Positions 26,181 through 35,375 of a DNA stretch of 64,000 bases are shown in pieces. How positions within the stretch are numbered: position 1 is the first letter of the stretch; the number at the start of each line of letters is the position of its first letter. The DNA lies in contig VWZS01010871.1 in the NCBI GenBank assembly GCA_013397075.1, positions 339,363 through 403,362 of the forward strand, read 5' to 3'. The DNA comes from Rhabdornis inornatus (taxonomy: Eukaryota > Chordata > Aves > Passeriformes > Rhabdornithidae). The position numbers and the translations under genes are program-made. The notes under the pieces were generated by a model. The model worked only from the letters and a program-made list of their open reading frames with translations, was not told the DNA's origin and ran no database searches.

Positions 26181-28053
26181 CCCCACACAGAGCCTTTTTT
26201 TTTTTTTTTTGACACTCTTTGGTACAAAGAAGAGTACGTCCTGAGCTTATCCAGAGAGTTAATGTAGTGTTATGCTCCCTTCATATCAAAAATTTCCTGC
26301 TTCTGCAATTCAGTATCTCCTTAGCTGAGATGTGTAAACATGTTTTTCCAAATTTTTCATGGTGTTACTCCCTCCTCTCCCTCATTTCCAATGGGGATAT
26401 GTTATGCTTCAGTATGCAAACACTTTGAAGTAGTGAGCATCTCAAGAGAAATTTAGTGCAACTTCCCTCATTCAACAGTGATTTGGGACTTGTATTAAAA
26501 AAAGACAGTCTAAGCTGAGGCAAGGAGAGGTGCTAAGCAAGCTGATGAGAAGTGGCCAGATTCACCACTTTTGCTGTGTCTTGGGCATATTGCAAGTTTC
26601 TGTTTAATTACCTTTTAAAATATATTCCTACTCTTCTTTGCAGGCAAATGTTTTCTGAGTTGCCAACTGAATCATAAGAAAGAAATCAAAAGAGATTTGA
26701 TGAAACATGAAACACACAAATGAAATATGAAACATTAGCAGCAGTTTTCCTTGCTGTTGACAATAAATTCCATGGGAATTGTTTATGTCTTTTTATACCT
26801 TTCCTGAATTGTGACATAACCCCAAATCCTCCCTCAGCTCCTGAGAAACTGCTGAGATGTAAGCTTGGAAATAAAAGTTGCTTGACATACAGACCAGAGC
26901 TTTATAAGCAGTGAGGAAATTGCAGGTTCAACCTCGCCAAACAGCATTAAAAAGTACCAGTGTTCTTATTTTCCAGGCTGGGAATACGTTTGTTTATACT
27001 TGTTTCTGTGACTGCTGCAGTTAATCACCTGTAGGAGACAGAAAAATAGAAACTGATGTCTCTCCATGGGACTGGAGAATACCTATTGCCTATTTTGTAA
27101 AGTAATCATAAACACTGCTGGTGAGGGATGTGATAGGTAGTATTTTACTCCCAAAACCACACAAATCCTGCCAAGTATCCAGAAACTTAATGAAGCAAAC
27201 TTCTGGCTTGACCATAAAACTGTTCAGAAAACTAAAAATCAGTTGCCTTCTCCCTATTCTGACCTAACGCTTTCCCAAACCTCACTGCATGAGTGTTTCA
27301 CCTAATGATCCTCACAATGACAAAATGGATTAGACTACTATTTTCTGTTATTTACAGACTTTTAGCTAGTTGGACTGGATTTTTTAAATGCCAGTACACA
27401 GGGGTTCAGAGTCTCAGCCGGTGAATGCATGGTCTGAACTCAAGAAGAAAGAAGAGTGTCTTTCCTTCCCTGGGCTAACTGTTCCTGAGCAATGTTCAGG
27501 CTTTTTTGGATTATGCCAGCTGTCAGGGGTACAACAGAGGAGTCAGGCACCAGCAGGACCCAGCAGGCTTTTGGCTGTTGCCTCTCAACAGTTCGAAATG
27601 GCCTGTGAGCTACTCCAGCAATCACACAGAGGTAGTTTTCCCTACTAAGGAGTGCTACTAGTCCTAGAATTGTGACTGTAGCTTGTGAAGAATGCCTCCA
27701 CAGCACCGTGGTTAAGAGCAGACTTGCCCAACAACCCCTATGCTAGGGCTACATGTATTTGCTAAGCCTCTAAAAACAGTTTTAAGGGCTAGAAAATTAA
27801 TTCTGGGCCCAGAGAGCCTTGAGAAAGACAAATCAATGAAAAATTTGCCATTTTCTTAGCTTTCATCCTCTGAACGGTTTTCAGTGAAGACTATGTGAGG
27901 CTGAGACACTCAGACGTCCCAAGATCACACCCTAAAATAAGCCAACCCACTGTTGCCTGTCTCTTTTCCCATCAGTAAAGACCAGCTGATGCCAAGCATC
28001 CTGCAGACAGTGGCACATGCCTGCTCCCTGACCTCTTCTCCTTTCTCTCACAG

Positions 28054-28261
28054 GTGGATGGTAACATCCTGGTCCCCGTGCACACGGAGCTGTGGTGGAG
28101 GCACACAGACACGGCGAGTGACATGCCAGCGCCTGACAGCGAAAGGCAGCTCTGTCCCAGTGCCGAATGAAGCTTGTGCCCTGCTGTCCAAGCGCCCTGT
28201 GGACACACAGAACTGTAATAGGCAGCCCTGTGTTGAGTGGGCAACCTCCTCCTGGGGCCAG
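28054..28261 (+). CDS. ADAMTSL1: ADAMTS-like exon: TSR b and start of TSR c
   Basis: Acceptor CTCTCTCACAG, donor GTAAGG at 28262; 208 nt, phase 2 in and phase 0 out. It starts W-M-V-T-S-W-S-P-C, with the WxxW-type tryptophans that are C-mannosylated in TSRs. Then C-T-R-S-C-G-G-G supplies the O-fucosylation consensus and Q-T-R-R-V-T-C the B strand. After C-N-R-Q-P-C, which closes this repeat, the exon begins the next TSR with V-E-W-A-T-S-S-W-G-Q. The cysteines needed for three TSR disulfides are all present. Confidence 0.96.
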
Positions 28262-31180
28262 GTAAGGACCAAAGTAACATTCCAAGGACAGTCCCATAGT
28301 GTGGGCTAGAAAAAAGAGCCAGAAAATGAAGGTAATCATTTCACAACCTAGTATCTTTAGATTACAGTTCACAGGCTTTTGAGGCAGCTAATTTGTTCAG
28401 CTCTTTCTTTCTGTGTATGATGCACTGCCTGCTTGGATTTCTGTAGCTTTTCACAATGATTAGAAATGCCAAGCATGAACAGGGCTTTTACTGCAGACCT
28501 CGTGTCCTCCAGGGAAAGTCTGCAGTTCCTTGTTACAGTGATTACTGACCCATCTGGGAAATAGCCTTCTTCAAGTCTTAATCCCCCTTATCAGCCAGTG
28601 AGAGTGCTTCAGTCCCGGCTATCTGGAGTCAGGATTGATGATTATGATAAGGTTCAAGGCAGGAGGACTGTATAGTAATTCAGTTTTACAAAGTTGCTGA
28701 TGTTGCCTGAGAATACCAAAAAGTGTGAGCTTTCTTGACTTGCTTCCTGATGAAAGACAGAATGGAGGGCTTAAAGCATTTTCAAACTACTTCCCTACTG
28801 CTTTGCAGATCTTCAGATTTTCTCTTAGCAGACTGTGTTGCATCACATTTGTCTTGATTTGAAAGACAGGTGTTTGTTAAGAAAGGCAGGAGCCTTTCTT
28901 GAAATGGACAATGTAAACCCCCTCCCTCCAAATTATTATAATTTTGAAATTAAGGAGCTCTCAGGCAAAGATATGGGAATAGGAATAACAGTTCTTTACT
29001 GGGAAAAATTAAAATAAAAATACAGTAATACAAAACAACAAAACACTGACAGAGTCAGAATACAACCTGACACCCCGTCAGTCAGGGTGTTGGTAGCAGT
29101 TCCATTAAATGGTGGCTGCAGTCCTGCTGGATGACAGATGTGGTTCAGTTGAAGCAGTGGTCCTGTAGAAGGGTGCAGTTTTCCTCCAAAGGTCCAGTGA
29201 CGATGTGGAAAGGTCCAGTTTTCCCTCTGGAATCCAGTGGGAAAAGACTGCCTTGGTGTTCCAGATCTCAGTTTTTATCTAGGTAGGAAAGGCTTGGCTC
29301 CTTCCCCTTGGTGGAGCATCTCCCAATGGGATGATGTAATTTTATCAGTCATGCAGTGGCACTCAATGGCCCATTAATAGAAGATATCTTCCTGGAGAAA
29401 GGATGGGTCGTGGAAAAGATAAAGAATATTGTCCCACCTGGTTTTAACATATGGCCCATTAGCAGAGGATACATCCCACAGAGATAAGGATCACTGCCCC
29501 ACCTGGTTTCAATGGATGGTGGTAGAATACGTACCTTCAGTTACATCCTGCTTTGCAAGCCAACATTTTTTTATAAAAAGTGGTAGTACTGGTAGTAAAA
29601 AGTGCCTTCAGCTACTAGAACATGTTATTGTTCACTACTTGAAAGCATCTTCATTCAAATCTTGAAAGGTGACTGAGTTATCGTATCACAAGTTAAGCTT
29701 GAAATTATCACATTATATCAAAGGAGAAAATTTTCACTCCCTGTGGAATTTCATGAAAGGACTGGATTATCTTTGCAGAAACCATTATGAGCTATATCGT
29801 TCCCCATGACATCATACTCAGCTGAGACAATCAGATAGTTCAGAATTAATTTCTGAATTTTAGACATAATCTCTGTGCATTATCATATATTTCTTCTACC
29901 TAGCTTACAAAAAAAAGGTCATGTTCCACATGATTGCGTACTCCCCAGTCTCCAAGCCATAAGACTGTTACTCATTGTTAGGAATGTACCACTGGCTCAG
30001 TGGATTGATGTCCTGCTTGGTAGTATTGTGGGGTATCAGGTCCCCCATTGTGCAGGTGTAGCAATCAACTTCCCTAGTTCACAAAGAAAATAAACAGGCT
30101 ACCTGCTCTACCCCAATCCCTAGAATTAGCTCCTTTCCTTCATTTAATGTTCCTGGCATTTTGTTCTTCACTGTGTGTTTTTAAATTAGTGAATCAGGCT
30201 TGCTGATGATGAGGACTGCTAGCCCCTGCAGATATCACAGAAATGCTCCACACACTCCAGTGAATGACATTTCCAGCAAGACATTTGGCTGGAAGCAGCT
30301 GGAAGCCTGGCAGTTACTGCTTCTCTCTCCCAATTGTCAGAGAGGGAAGAATTAGCACCTGGAAGGGCGTATTATTTGAAGAGTGCATGGTAGTGTGGAA
30401 CAGGGCTCCTACTGAAGAGGCAGAAGAGGTGACAGAGGGATTGGTCAGCAGCCATCCCCCAGCAAAAATTCCTGCTTCACACAGATGACCTCTTATTCAA
30501 CCCTCAGTTTGTTCTTGTATATAATTTCCAGATACTTAGAAAAACAGTTTCCTAATAGTTGAAGTAATTTTAAAATAGCACAAATACATGCCAAGTTATG
30601 TTTTAATCAAAGGAGAGGATTAGGAGAGTTAAACTGAAATGTAATTATTAAGTTTGAATATGTTAGTATCGCCTCAATTCCGGAGCAAGCTTGCATATCT
30701 TTTGTGCTTCTCATGCTTCCTGCTTTTGTTTATTGTCCTTCAATGCTTTTAAATTATTAAATGGAGTGTAATATATCCTCGGTTCAATGTGGCCATTCAC
30801 ATGATGCAAAATGCACAGTAAAAGTAATGTATTGAGATTTCCTGTAAGGATCATAGGCTCTTCGCTAATGGTATGAGAGCATTTAATTCCCCCTAACAGA
30901 TGTATTTAAGATTAAATTATTGAAGAGAAGAGGCAATGAATCTGCAGAGCAGATACAGAAATGTAGTTTAAATGCTGCTGGAGGAGAGTGAGGTAGAGCA
31001 GAAAATGACTGCATAGTCAGCCTTCAAAGCCCACAGAGGCGCAGAAAGCAGTTGAAATCTCAACAGTCTCGGGATGACAGTATACACTTTATTTCACTAG
31101 CAGTTTTATAAAAATGGAACTGGCCCTGTCTTGTACGCTCTGTCTTGTACCTCCCCTGAGTGAACCTTCTGTGTTCCCAG
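28262..31180. other. Intron containing an antisense solo LTR
   Basis: 2.9 kb intron. The only mobile element recognised is the solo LTR at 28850-29561; the remainder is unique AT-rich DNA. Confidence 0.7.
28850..29561 (-). mobile_element. Solo LTR, antisense to the gene, with 5-bp TSD
   Basis: Bounded by TG at 28850 and CA at 29561. It is flanked by identical ACATT at 28845-28849 and 29562-29566, a 5-bp target-site duplication. On the minus strand it has an A/T-rich TATA-like ATAAAAAC (about 29272-29279), an AGTAAA poly(A)-like signal, and a CTCC-rich end as in passerine ERV LTRs I recognise. No internal retroviral sequence is present, so it is a solo LTR made by recombination. It lies inside an intron in reverse orientation, the arrangement usually tolerated by genes. 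Confidence 0.75.
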
Positions 31181-31290
31181 TGTAACGGGCCGTGCATTGG
31201 ACCACGACTGGCTGTACAGCACCGACACGTATTTTGCCAGACCAAAGATGGGACTTCTGTGTCATCTGATCAATGCAGTTCCTTACCAAG
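31181..31290 (+). CDS. ADAMTSL1: ADAMTS-like exon: TSR c (continuation)
   Basis: Acceptor TGTTCCCAG, donor GTAGGA at 31291; 110 nt, phase 0 in and phase 2 out. It continues the TSR started in the previous exon: C-N-G-P-C-I-G-P-R-L-A-V-Q, then H-V-F-C-Q, then D-Q-C-S-S-L-P-R. The usual CxxS/TCG fucosylation motif is replaced by C-N-G-P-C-I, so this repeat should not be O-fucosylated. I recall the same C-N-G-P-C-I in the human protein, so it is a family feature and not a defect. Confidence 0.95.
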
Positions 31291-32191
31291 GTAGGACAGA
31301 AATGTCTTATGTCTGAACCCACAAGCCTTTTCAGAGATATTTAGTGGACTAGTGACTTACATGAAAACTTATGGGTTTCCCCTATGGAACAAAAAGGTTA
31401 TGCTGCAACCTGTACAGCTATGTGTAACAAATCTTACCAGGCTTATAGCCCAGACTTCCCTATTTGTTCCTAGGAGCCTCAGGCCAGTTGACCAAAAACT
31501 GGAAAGTCTTCTATGCATGCCAAATCCTGACTGCAAGGCTATGCTATATCTTCTTAAGGAGCCTACTCACTTATGTAAACACAAACTCTAACAGAAAAAA
31601 AGGGTCTCCACAGATTTTGTTTTCCTGCAGATAAACTCCACTGTCAACATTGTAAAGACATTTACTTTACATGAGACAGGTATGTAAATCAGGACTGATC
31701 ATGACTGAATATTAATGTAATTGGCTTGCTGGCTCCCACTCATGTCTTTTCACTACCAGTGTGACAAATAGATATGAACCAAGTGTGCCTATACATCTTC
31801 TGTGATACTGTCTTGAAAAAAAATGAAGAGTTTCAGAAAACTGGTTCTGTTCCTACTGGCTGTAAAGCCCCAAAAAAGTTACAAAGTCCTGCTGGACCAC
31901 ATTGGTCACCACTCATTTCACCTTTCAGCAGATCTCTGGTTTGGCCCTTTGTGGAGAGGGCACTTCAGCCAAATCCTCAAAGTGCTCAAATGGTCATTTA
32001 GCCTGGTGTTGGTATACCAGTGTGCACCCACTGAGGGTCTGGTCCTTGAGAGTAGTTCAAAACTGCTGGCCTCACCTGGCAGCTTTTGAAGATCTGCCCC
32101 ATGCAGTGCTCTGAGCAGACTACCTTTGGGATATGTAATGTTTGCTGTCCTTCCCTCCCTCCCTCCCTTCCTCTCTGCCTCCTGCCCCCAG
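31291..32191. other. Intron with C/T-rich 3' end
   Basis: 0.9 kb. It ends in a long CCCT/CTTC tract (about 32147-32190) that forms both a microsatellite and the polypyrimidine tract of the next acceptor. No other feature is seen. Confidence 0.75.
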
Positions 32192-32412
32192 GCCATTGAG
32201 CACGCAGAACTGCTGGACTGATATCTGTGGTGTGCACTGGAGGGTCAGCCTATGGACCGTCTGCACAGCTACATGCGGAAACTATGGCTTCCAGTCACGG
32301 CGTGTGGACTGCGTGCACATCCGCACCAACAAGCCCTTGATGGACCACCACTGCTCCTGGAGGCCAAGACCAGCAAACTGGCAGCGCTGCAACATCACAC
32401 CCTGTGAAAATG
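32192..32412 (+). CDS. ADAMTSL1: ADAMTS-like exon: TSR d
   Basis: Acceptor CTGCCCCCAG, donor GTACTT at 32413; 221 nt, phase 2 in and phase 1 out. It completes the previous repeat with P-L-S-T-Q-N-C-W. The last TSR follows: H-W-R-V-S-L-W-T-V-C-T-A-T-C-G-N-Y-G, with WxxxxW tryptophans and a CxxTCG fucosylation motif. Then come S-R-R-V-D-C, H-H-C-S-W, R-C-N-I-T-P-C-E-N, with N-I-T a sequon. It joins the PLAC exon through a split Val codon. It is strongly conserved relative to what I recall of human ADAMTSL1. Confidence 0.96.
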
Positions 32413-34231
32413 GTACTTTGCTGAGAGCGGGGGGAAGCAGAGCGGTGCAAGAGTAGGAAAGAAGGGAGAGTCGTCTCTCAGAAACACAGCACTGGACCTT
32501 GCAGCTGGGCATCCTGGGGAACTTCCAGCCCAGACCTGTGCAAAATCCAGTGTCTAAAGCTCAGCACCCCAGAGAGGAATGCTGCCCATTGTGGAGGCTT
32601 TTGGCAACAGTGTTCGTGCTGGGATTGTGTCCCCTTTCTAACAGCATGAGAAATAATTCATGCAGTCTTCTGGAGCAAGTTCAGAGTAGGCCACCAAGTT
32701 CAGAGGGATGGAGTACCTGTTCTATGACAAAACGCTAAGGGAAATGGGATTGTACAGCCCTGTTTTTAGGTGACCTACTTGTGGCCTTCCAGTACTTGAA
32801 GAGAACTTAGAAGAAAGATGGAGCAAGGCTATTTACAAGGCCATTTAGTGGCAGAATGAGTGGGAATGGGTTCAGATTGAAACAGAGATTAGATATTGGG
32901 AAGATTAGATATTAGGAAGATTTAGATTAGATATTAGGAAGAAATTCTTTACTGTGAGGGTGATGAGACAATGGCACAGGTTTCCCAGAGAAGCTGCAGA
33001 TACCCCATCCCTGAAGGTTTTCTAGAACAACTTGGATAGGACTCTGTACAACATGATCCAGTGAAAGGTGTCCCAGTCCACAGCAGGAGGGTTAGAACTA
33101 GATGATATTCAAAGTCCCCTTGTAACACAAACCAATCTATGATTCTACAATTAACTTTCAGTTAATGGTACAGACAGAAAGAAAAACATGAATCACAACC
33201 ATACTTATGGCTGTAGTCCAAATCCAGTGGGTAGGTGGATGATGGGAAATCCAGCAGGCAAGACTGCTTTCTTTCAGATTACAAGCAACAAAATTGGGCC
33301 TGCCATGGGACTAGAAAAGTTACTAATTAAAAAAAAAATTGAATGAACAAAAGAGAACAGACTATGTGCCTGTTTGGAAATTAAGCTCACATCCTCTATC
33401 TTGCAGGCCAGTTGCTTTGCAAGCATTGCAGATGCAGTAGCAGAGCCCACATGTGCTTGCCTAAATTCACACCAGCTCTAATGCTCCCTCTCAGCACAGA
33501 CAAAGTGGACTACATAGGTCCAAACTCATGAGTTTGGGGGTCCTAATGGAAGCTGAAGCAACGAGGGAGTTCACAGGTGTCAAGCAGGACCTTTGCTGAC
33601 ACTCCAATCTCTTTCTGCTACACAGAAATGCCCCAAATCCCAAAGTCTTGCAGGGATACTGGATAGTTTTCCAAACTAAAAAGCAGGAAGCTGTGGGCCT
33701 CAAAAACTGTACAAGTGACACCAGAACCTAAGCCCTAGAGAAGTTCAAAAGATGTCTTAACATCTTCATGCTGGGTGGTTTCTAACCTGTGAAAAACACA
33801 AGAAAACTCCTAGTTAGCTGGGGTAACACTCCCACACACTGCTCTTCAAACGTGGAAAGCTGGCCAAAGTGTCTCTGAGCTACTCCATTAAAACAAGTAT
33901 CCGGTTTCATTTACTTCTTCATCTTTGGTTTAACTGTTAGGAAACTCCTAAAGCCTCTCTAAAATATCAGTGTATGACAAACTAACAGTGTTGGAGCAGC
34001 CTCAGAAGCCCCTTCCCCAAGCTCTGAAAGTAAACGTTGCCCACCAGTTCTTCACTGATCCTGTGGACGTGCAGTCCACATTCAGTCTTTGCAGCAAGCC
34101 AAACTCATGCTCACAATAAGACCTCCCAACACAAAGGTCCTCTTGGCCACCCAAGGACAAATGTTCTCAGGTAAGAAATCCTTCGTTCATAACTTCATCA
34201 CCATTTCTTCTTCTTGTTTCCCCTTTGGCAG
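32413..34231. other. Last intron, with a CR1 fragment
   Basis: 1.8 kb separating the last TSR from the PLAC exon. About 480 bp is a CR1 copy (32670-33150); the rest is unique sequence. Confidence 0.75.
32670..33150 (+). mobile_element. CR1 LINE 3' fragment with an internal short duplication
   Basis: Shows CR1 landmarks: GGCCACCAAG, GTGGCCTTCCAGTACTTGAA, AAATTCTTTACTGTGAGGGTG, GGCACAGG then CCCAGAGAAGCTG, CTAGATGATATTCAAAG, and the terminal TCTATGATTCTAC. Within it AGATTAGATATTAGGAAGA is repeated two to three times (about 32888-32943), a local expansion. Its 3' end is intact, as is usual for 5'-truncated CR1 copies. Confidence 0.85.
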
Positions 34232-34338
34232 TGGACTGCAGGGACACCACAAGGTACTGTGAGAAAGTGAAGCAGCTCAAACTCTGCCAGCTCACCCAAT
34301 TTAAGTCACGTTGCTGTGGGACTTGTGGAAAATCTTGA
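34232..34338 (+). CDS. ADAMTSL1: ADAMTS-like terminal exon: PLAC domain and stop codon
   Basis: Acceptor CCCCTTTGGCAG at 34220-34231. Entering in phase 1 it reads V-D-C-R-D-T-T-R-Y-C-E-K-V-K-Q-L-K-L-C, then F-K-S-R-C-C-G-T-C-G-K-S and stop TGA (34336-34338). The six cysteines with the adjacent C-C pair are the PLAC (protease and lacunin) domain, which ends many ADAMTS and ADAMTSL proteins and papilin. The reading frame agrees with all upstream junctions, so the protein terminus is intact. The last residue is Ser, where I recall Lys-Ala in mammals. Confidence 0.97.
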
Positions 34339-34442
34339 AGACAGATAAAATGAAAATGGAGGAACAAGGGGATCACAGCCTTTTCTTCACCAAGCAAAGG
34401 CTTTTGCGGAAAATACAGATGGATGGAATTATCTTTTTCATT

Positions 34443-34451
34443 TTATTTATT
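34443..34451 (+). promoter_or_regulatory. AU-rich element nonamer in 3' UTR
   Basis: TTATTTATT, the minimal AU-rich destabilising motif, lies about 105 bases after the stop codon in a T-rich context. Such motifs bind ZFP36/ELAV-type proteins. Function here is inferred. Confidence 0.4.
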
Positions 34452-34590
34452 TCCCTTAAAAAAAATCCCTTTAACAATCATTGTTATAAAGGGACTTGAC
34501 AAGTTTTCCCTTCTGTGAATCTGGGAGACAGAATGCAGATAAACATGGTCATGAGGGTAGACCACAAAGAATCAGAGAGACCATGACACC

Positions 34591-34596
34591 AATAAA
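34591..34596 (+). terminator. Candidate proximal poly(A) signal AATAAA
   Basis: Canonical AATAAA 253 bases after the stop codon, followed within 60 bases by a TCTGTGT stretch that could serve as the downstream GU-rich element. It would give a very short 3' UTR. Confidence 0.4.
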
Positions 34597-34696
34597 TGGG
34601 TATGAGAGGAGTGAGGCTTCCCCTCAATCTGTGTACATGCCTGACAGACACATCAAGAGTCAGGTGAGGAAGAGAGTCAAAACCTAGCATCATATT

Positions 34697-35375
34697 ATAG
34701 AATCAAAGAATCAACAAGATCAAAGGAGATCTTCAGGGTTATCTAGGCCAACCATTAACAGCACTACCATACCCACCCCTGTACTATCTGTGGGTGTCAC
34801 ATCCAGACTCTTCTTGGACACTGCCCAAGTTGGTGACTCCACCACCTCCCTGGGCAAATTAGTCCTATCCCTAGACACTTTTTCAGTGAATAATTTTTCC
34901 TAATATCTTATCTGAGCCTCCTCAGCAGAATTTGAGGCCATTTCTTCTCATTCCATCGTTTGAAACATGGCAGAAGAGACTGACCCCCACCTCACTACAA
35001 CCTCCTTTCAGGCAGTGGTAGAGAGCAATGTGGTCACCCCTGAGTTTCCTCCCAGCTAAACAATCCCAGCTGCCCCAGCTGTTCCATATAGGATGTGTCT
35101 TCTAGATCTTTCACCAGTTTCATAGCCCTTCTCTAGACATGCTCCAGCACCTCAATATCTTTCCTGTAGTGAGGAGCCCAGAACTGAGCACAGGATTGGA
35201 GGTGTGGCCTCACCAGTGCCGGGTACAGAGGGACAATCCCTGCCCTGGCCCTGCTGGCCACACTATTGCTGGTACAGGCCAGGATGCCATTGGCCTTCTT
35301 GGGTACCTGGCACACACTAGCTTATATTTAGGCATTGACCAGCACCCCCAGGTCTCTTTCTGCTGAGCACCTCTC
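34697..35375 (-). mobile_element. CR1 LINE 3' fragment, antisense
   Basis: Begins with the reversed CR1 end ATAGAATCAAAGAATCA and runs through reversed CR1 landmarks: GGCCAACC, CCTGGGCAA, TTTTTCCTAATATC, CCCCACCTCACTACAACCTCC, CACCCCTGAG, GCTCCAGCACCTCAATATC, GAGGCCAGGATGCCATTGG-type text and GACCAGCACCCCCAGGTC. It would lie within a long 3' UTR if the distal poly(A) site is used. The 5' edge is approximate. Confidence 0.88.

Larger units (their letters stand above)
25179..28053. other. Intron with CR1 fragment and AGCTGC-type short repeat
   Basis: 2.9 kb. Contains single ambiguous bases at 25401 and 26126, a short CTGCAG-rich tandem repeat near 25562-25593, and a 3' CR1 fragment at about 25800-26180. 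The rest is unique sequence. Confidence 0.7.
1575..34338 (+). other. ADAMTSL1: 3' portion of ADAMTS-like gene (probably ADAMTSL1), gene body
   Basis: Ten strong exons and one possible exon on the plus strand encode the C-terminus of a secreted, cysteine-rich matrix glycoprotein of the ADAMTSL family, which has ADAMTS ancillary domains but no protease. The visible order is Ig half-domain, Ig, Ig, four TSRs, PLAC, stop. All exon junctions keep frame. The Ig exons are joined by phase 1 introns, as is usual for extracellular modules. From 1913 the exons total 1600 nt, about 532 residues. Sequence recalled for human ADAMTSL1 fits exon by exon, including the last residues CCGTCGK. As I recall it, ADAMTSL3 has a clearly different PLAC ending. 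The assignment is by memory, not by alignment. The earlier exons (signal peptide, first TSRs, spacer) must lie upstream of base 1. Known role: extracellular matrix and microfibril-associated protein. Confidence 0.8.
34339..34696 (+). other. ADAMTSL1: Proximal 3' UTR of the ADAMTS-like gene
   Basis: Unique sequence directly after the stop codon. It includes an AU-rich element and the first candidate poly(A) signal, and ends where a CR1 copy begins. UTR status is inferred from position only. Confidence 0.6.

Noticed and set aside
27932..28372. 146-codon minus-strand open frame
   Set aside because: It lies opposite the TSR b exon. Its length is a by-product of the GC-rich coding strand.
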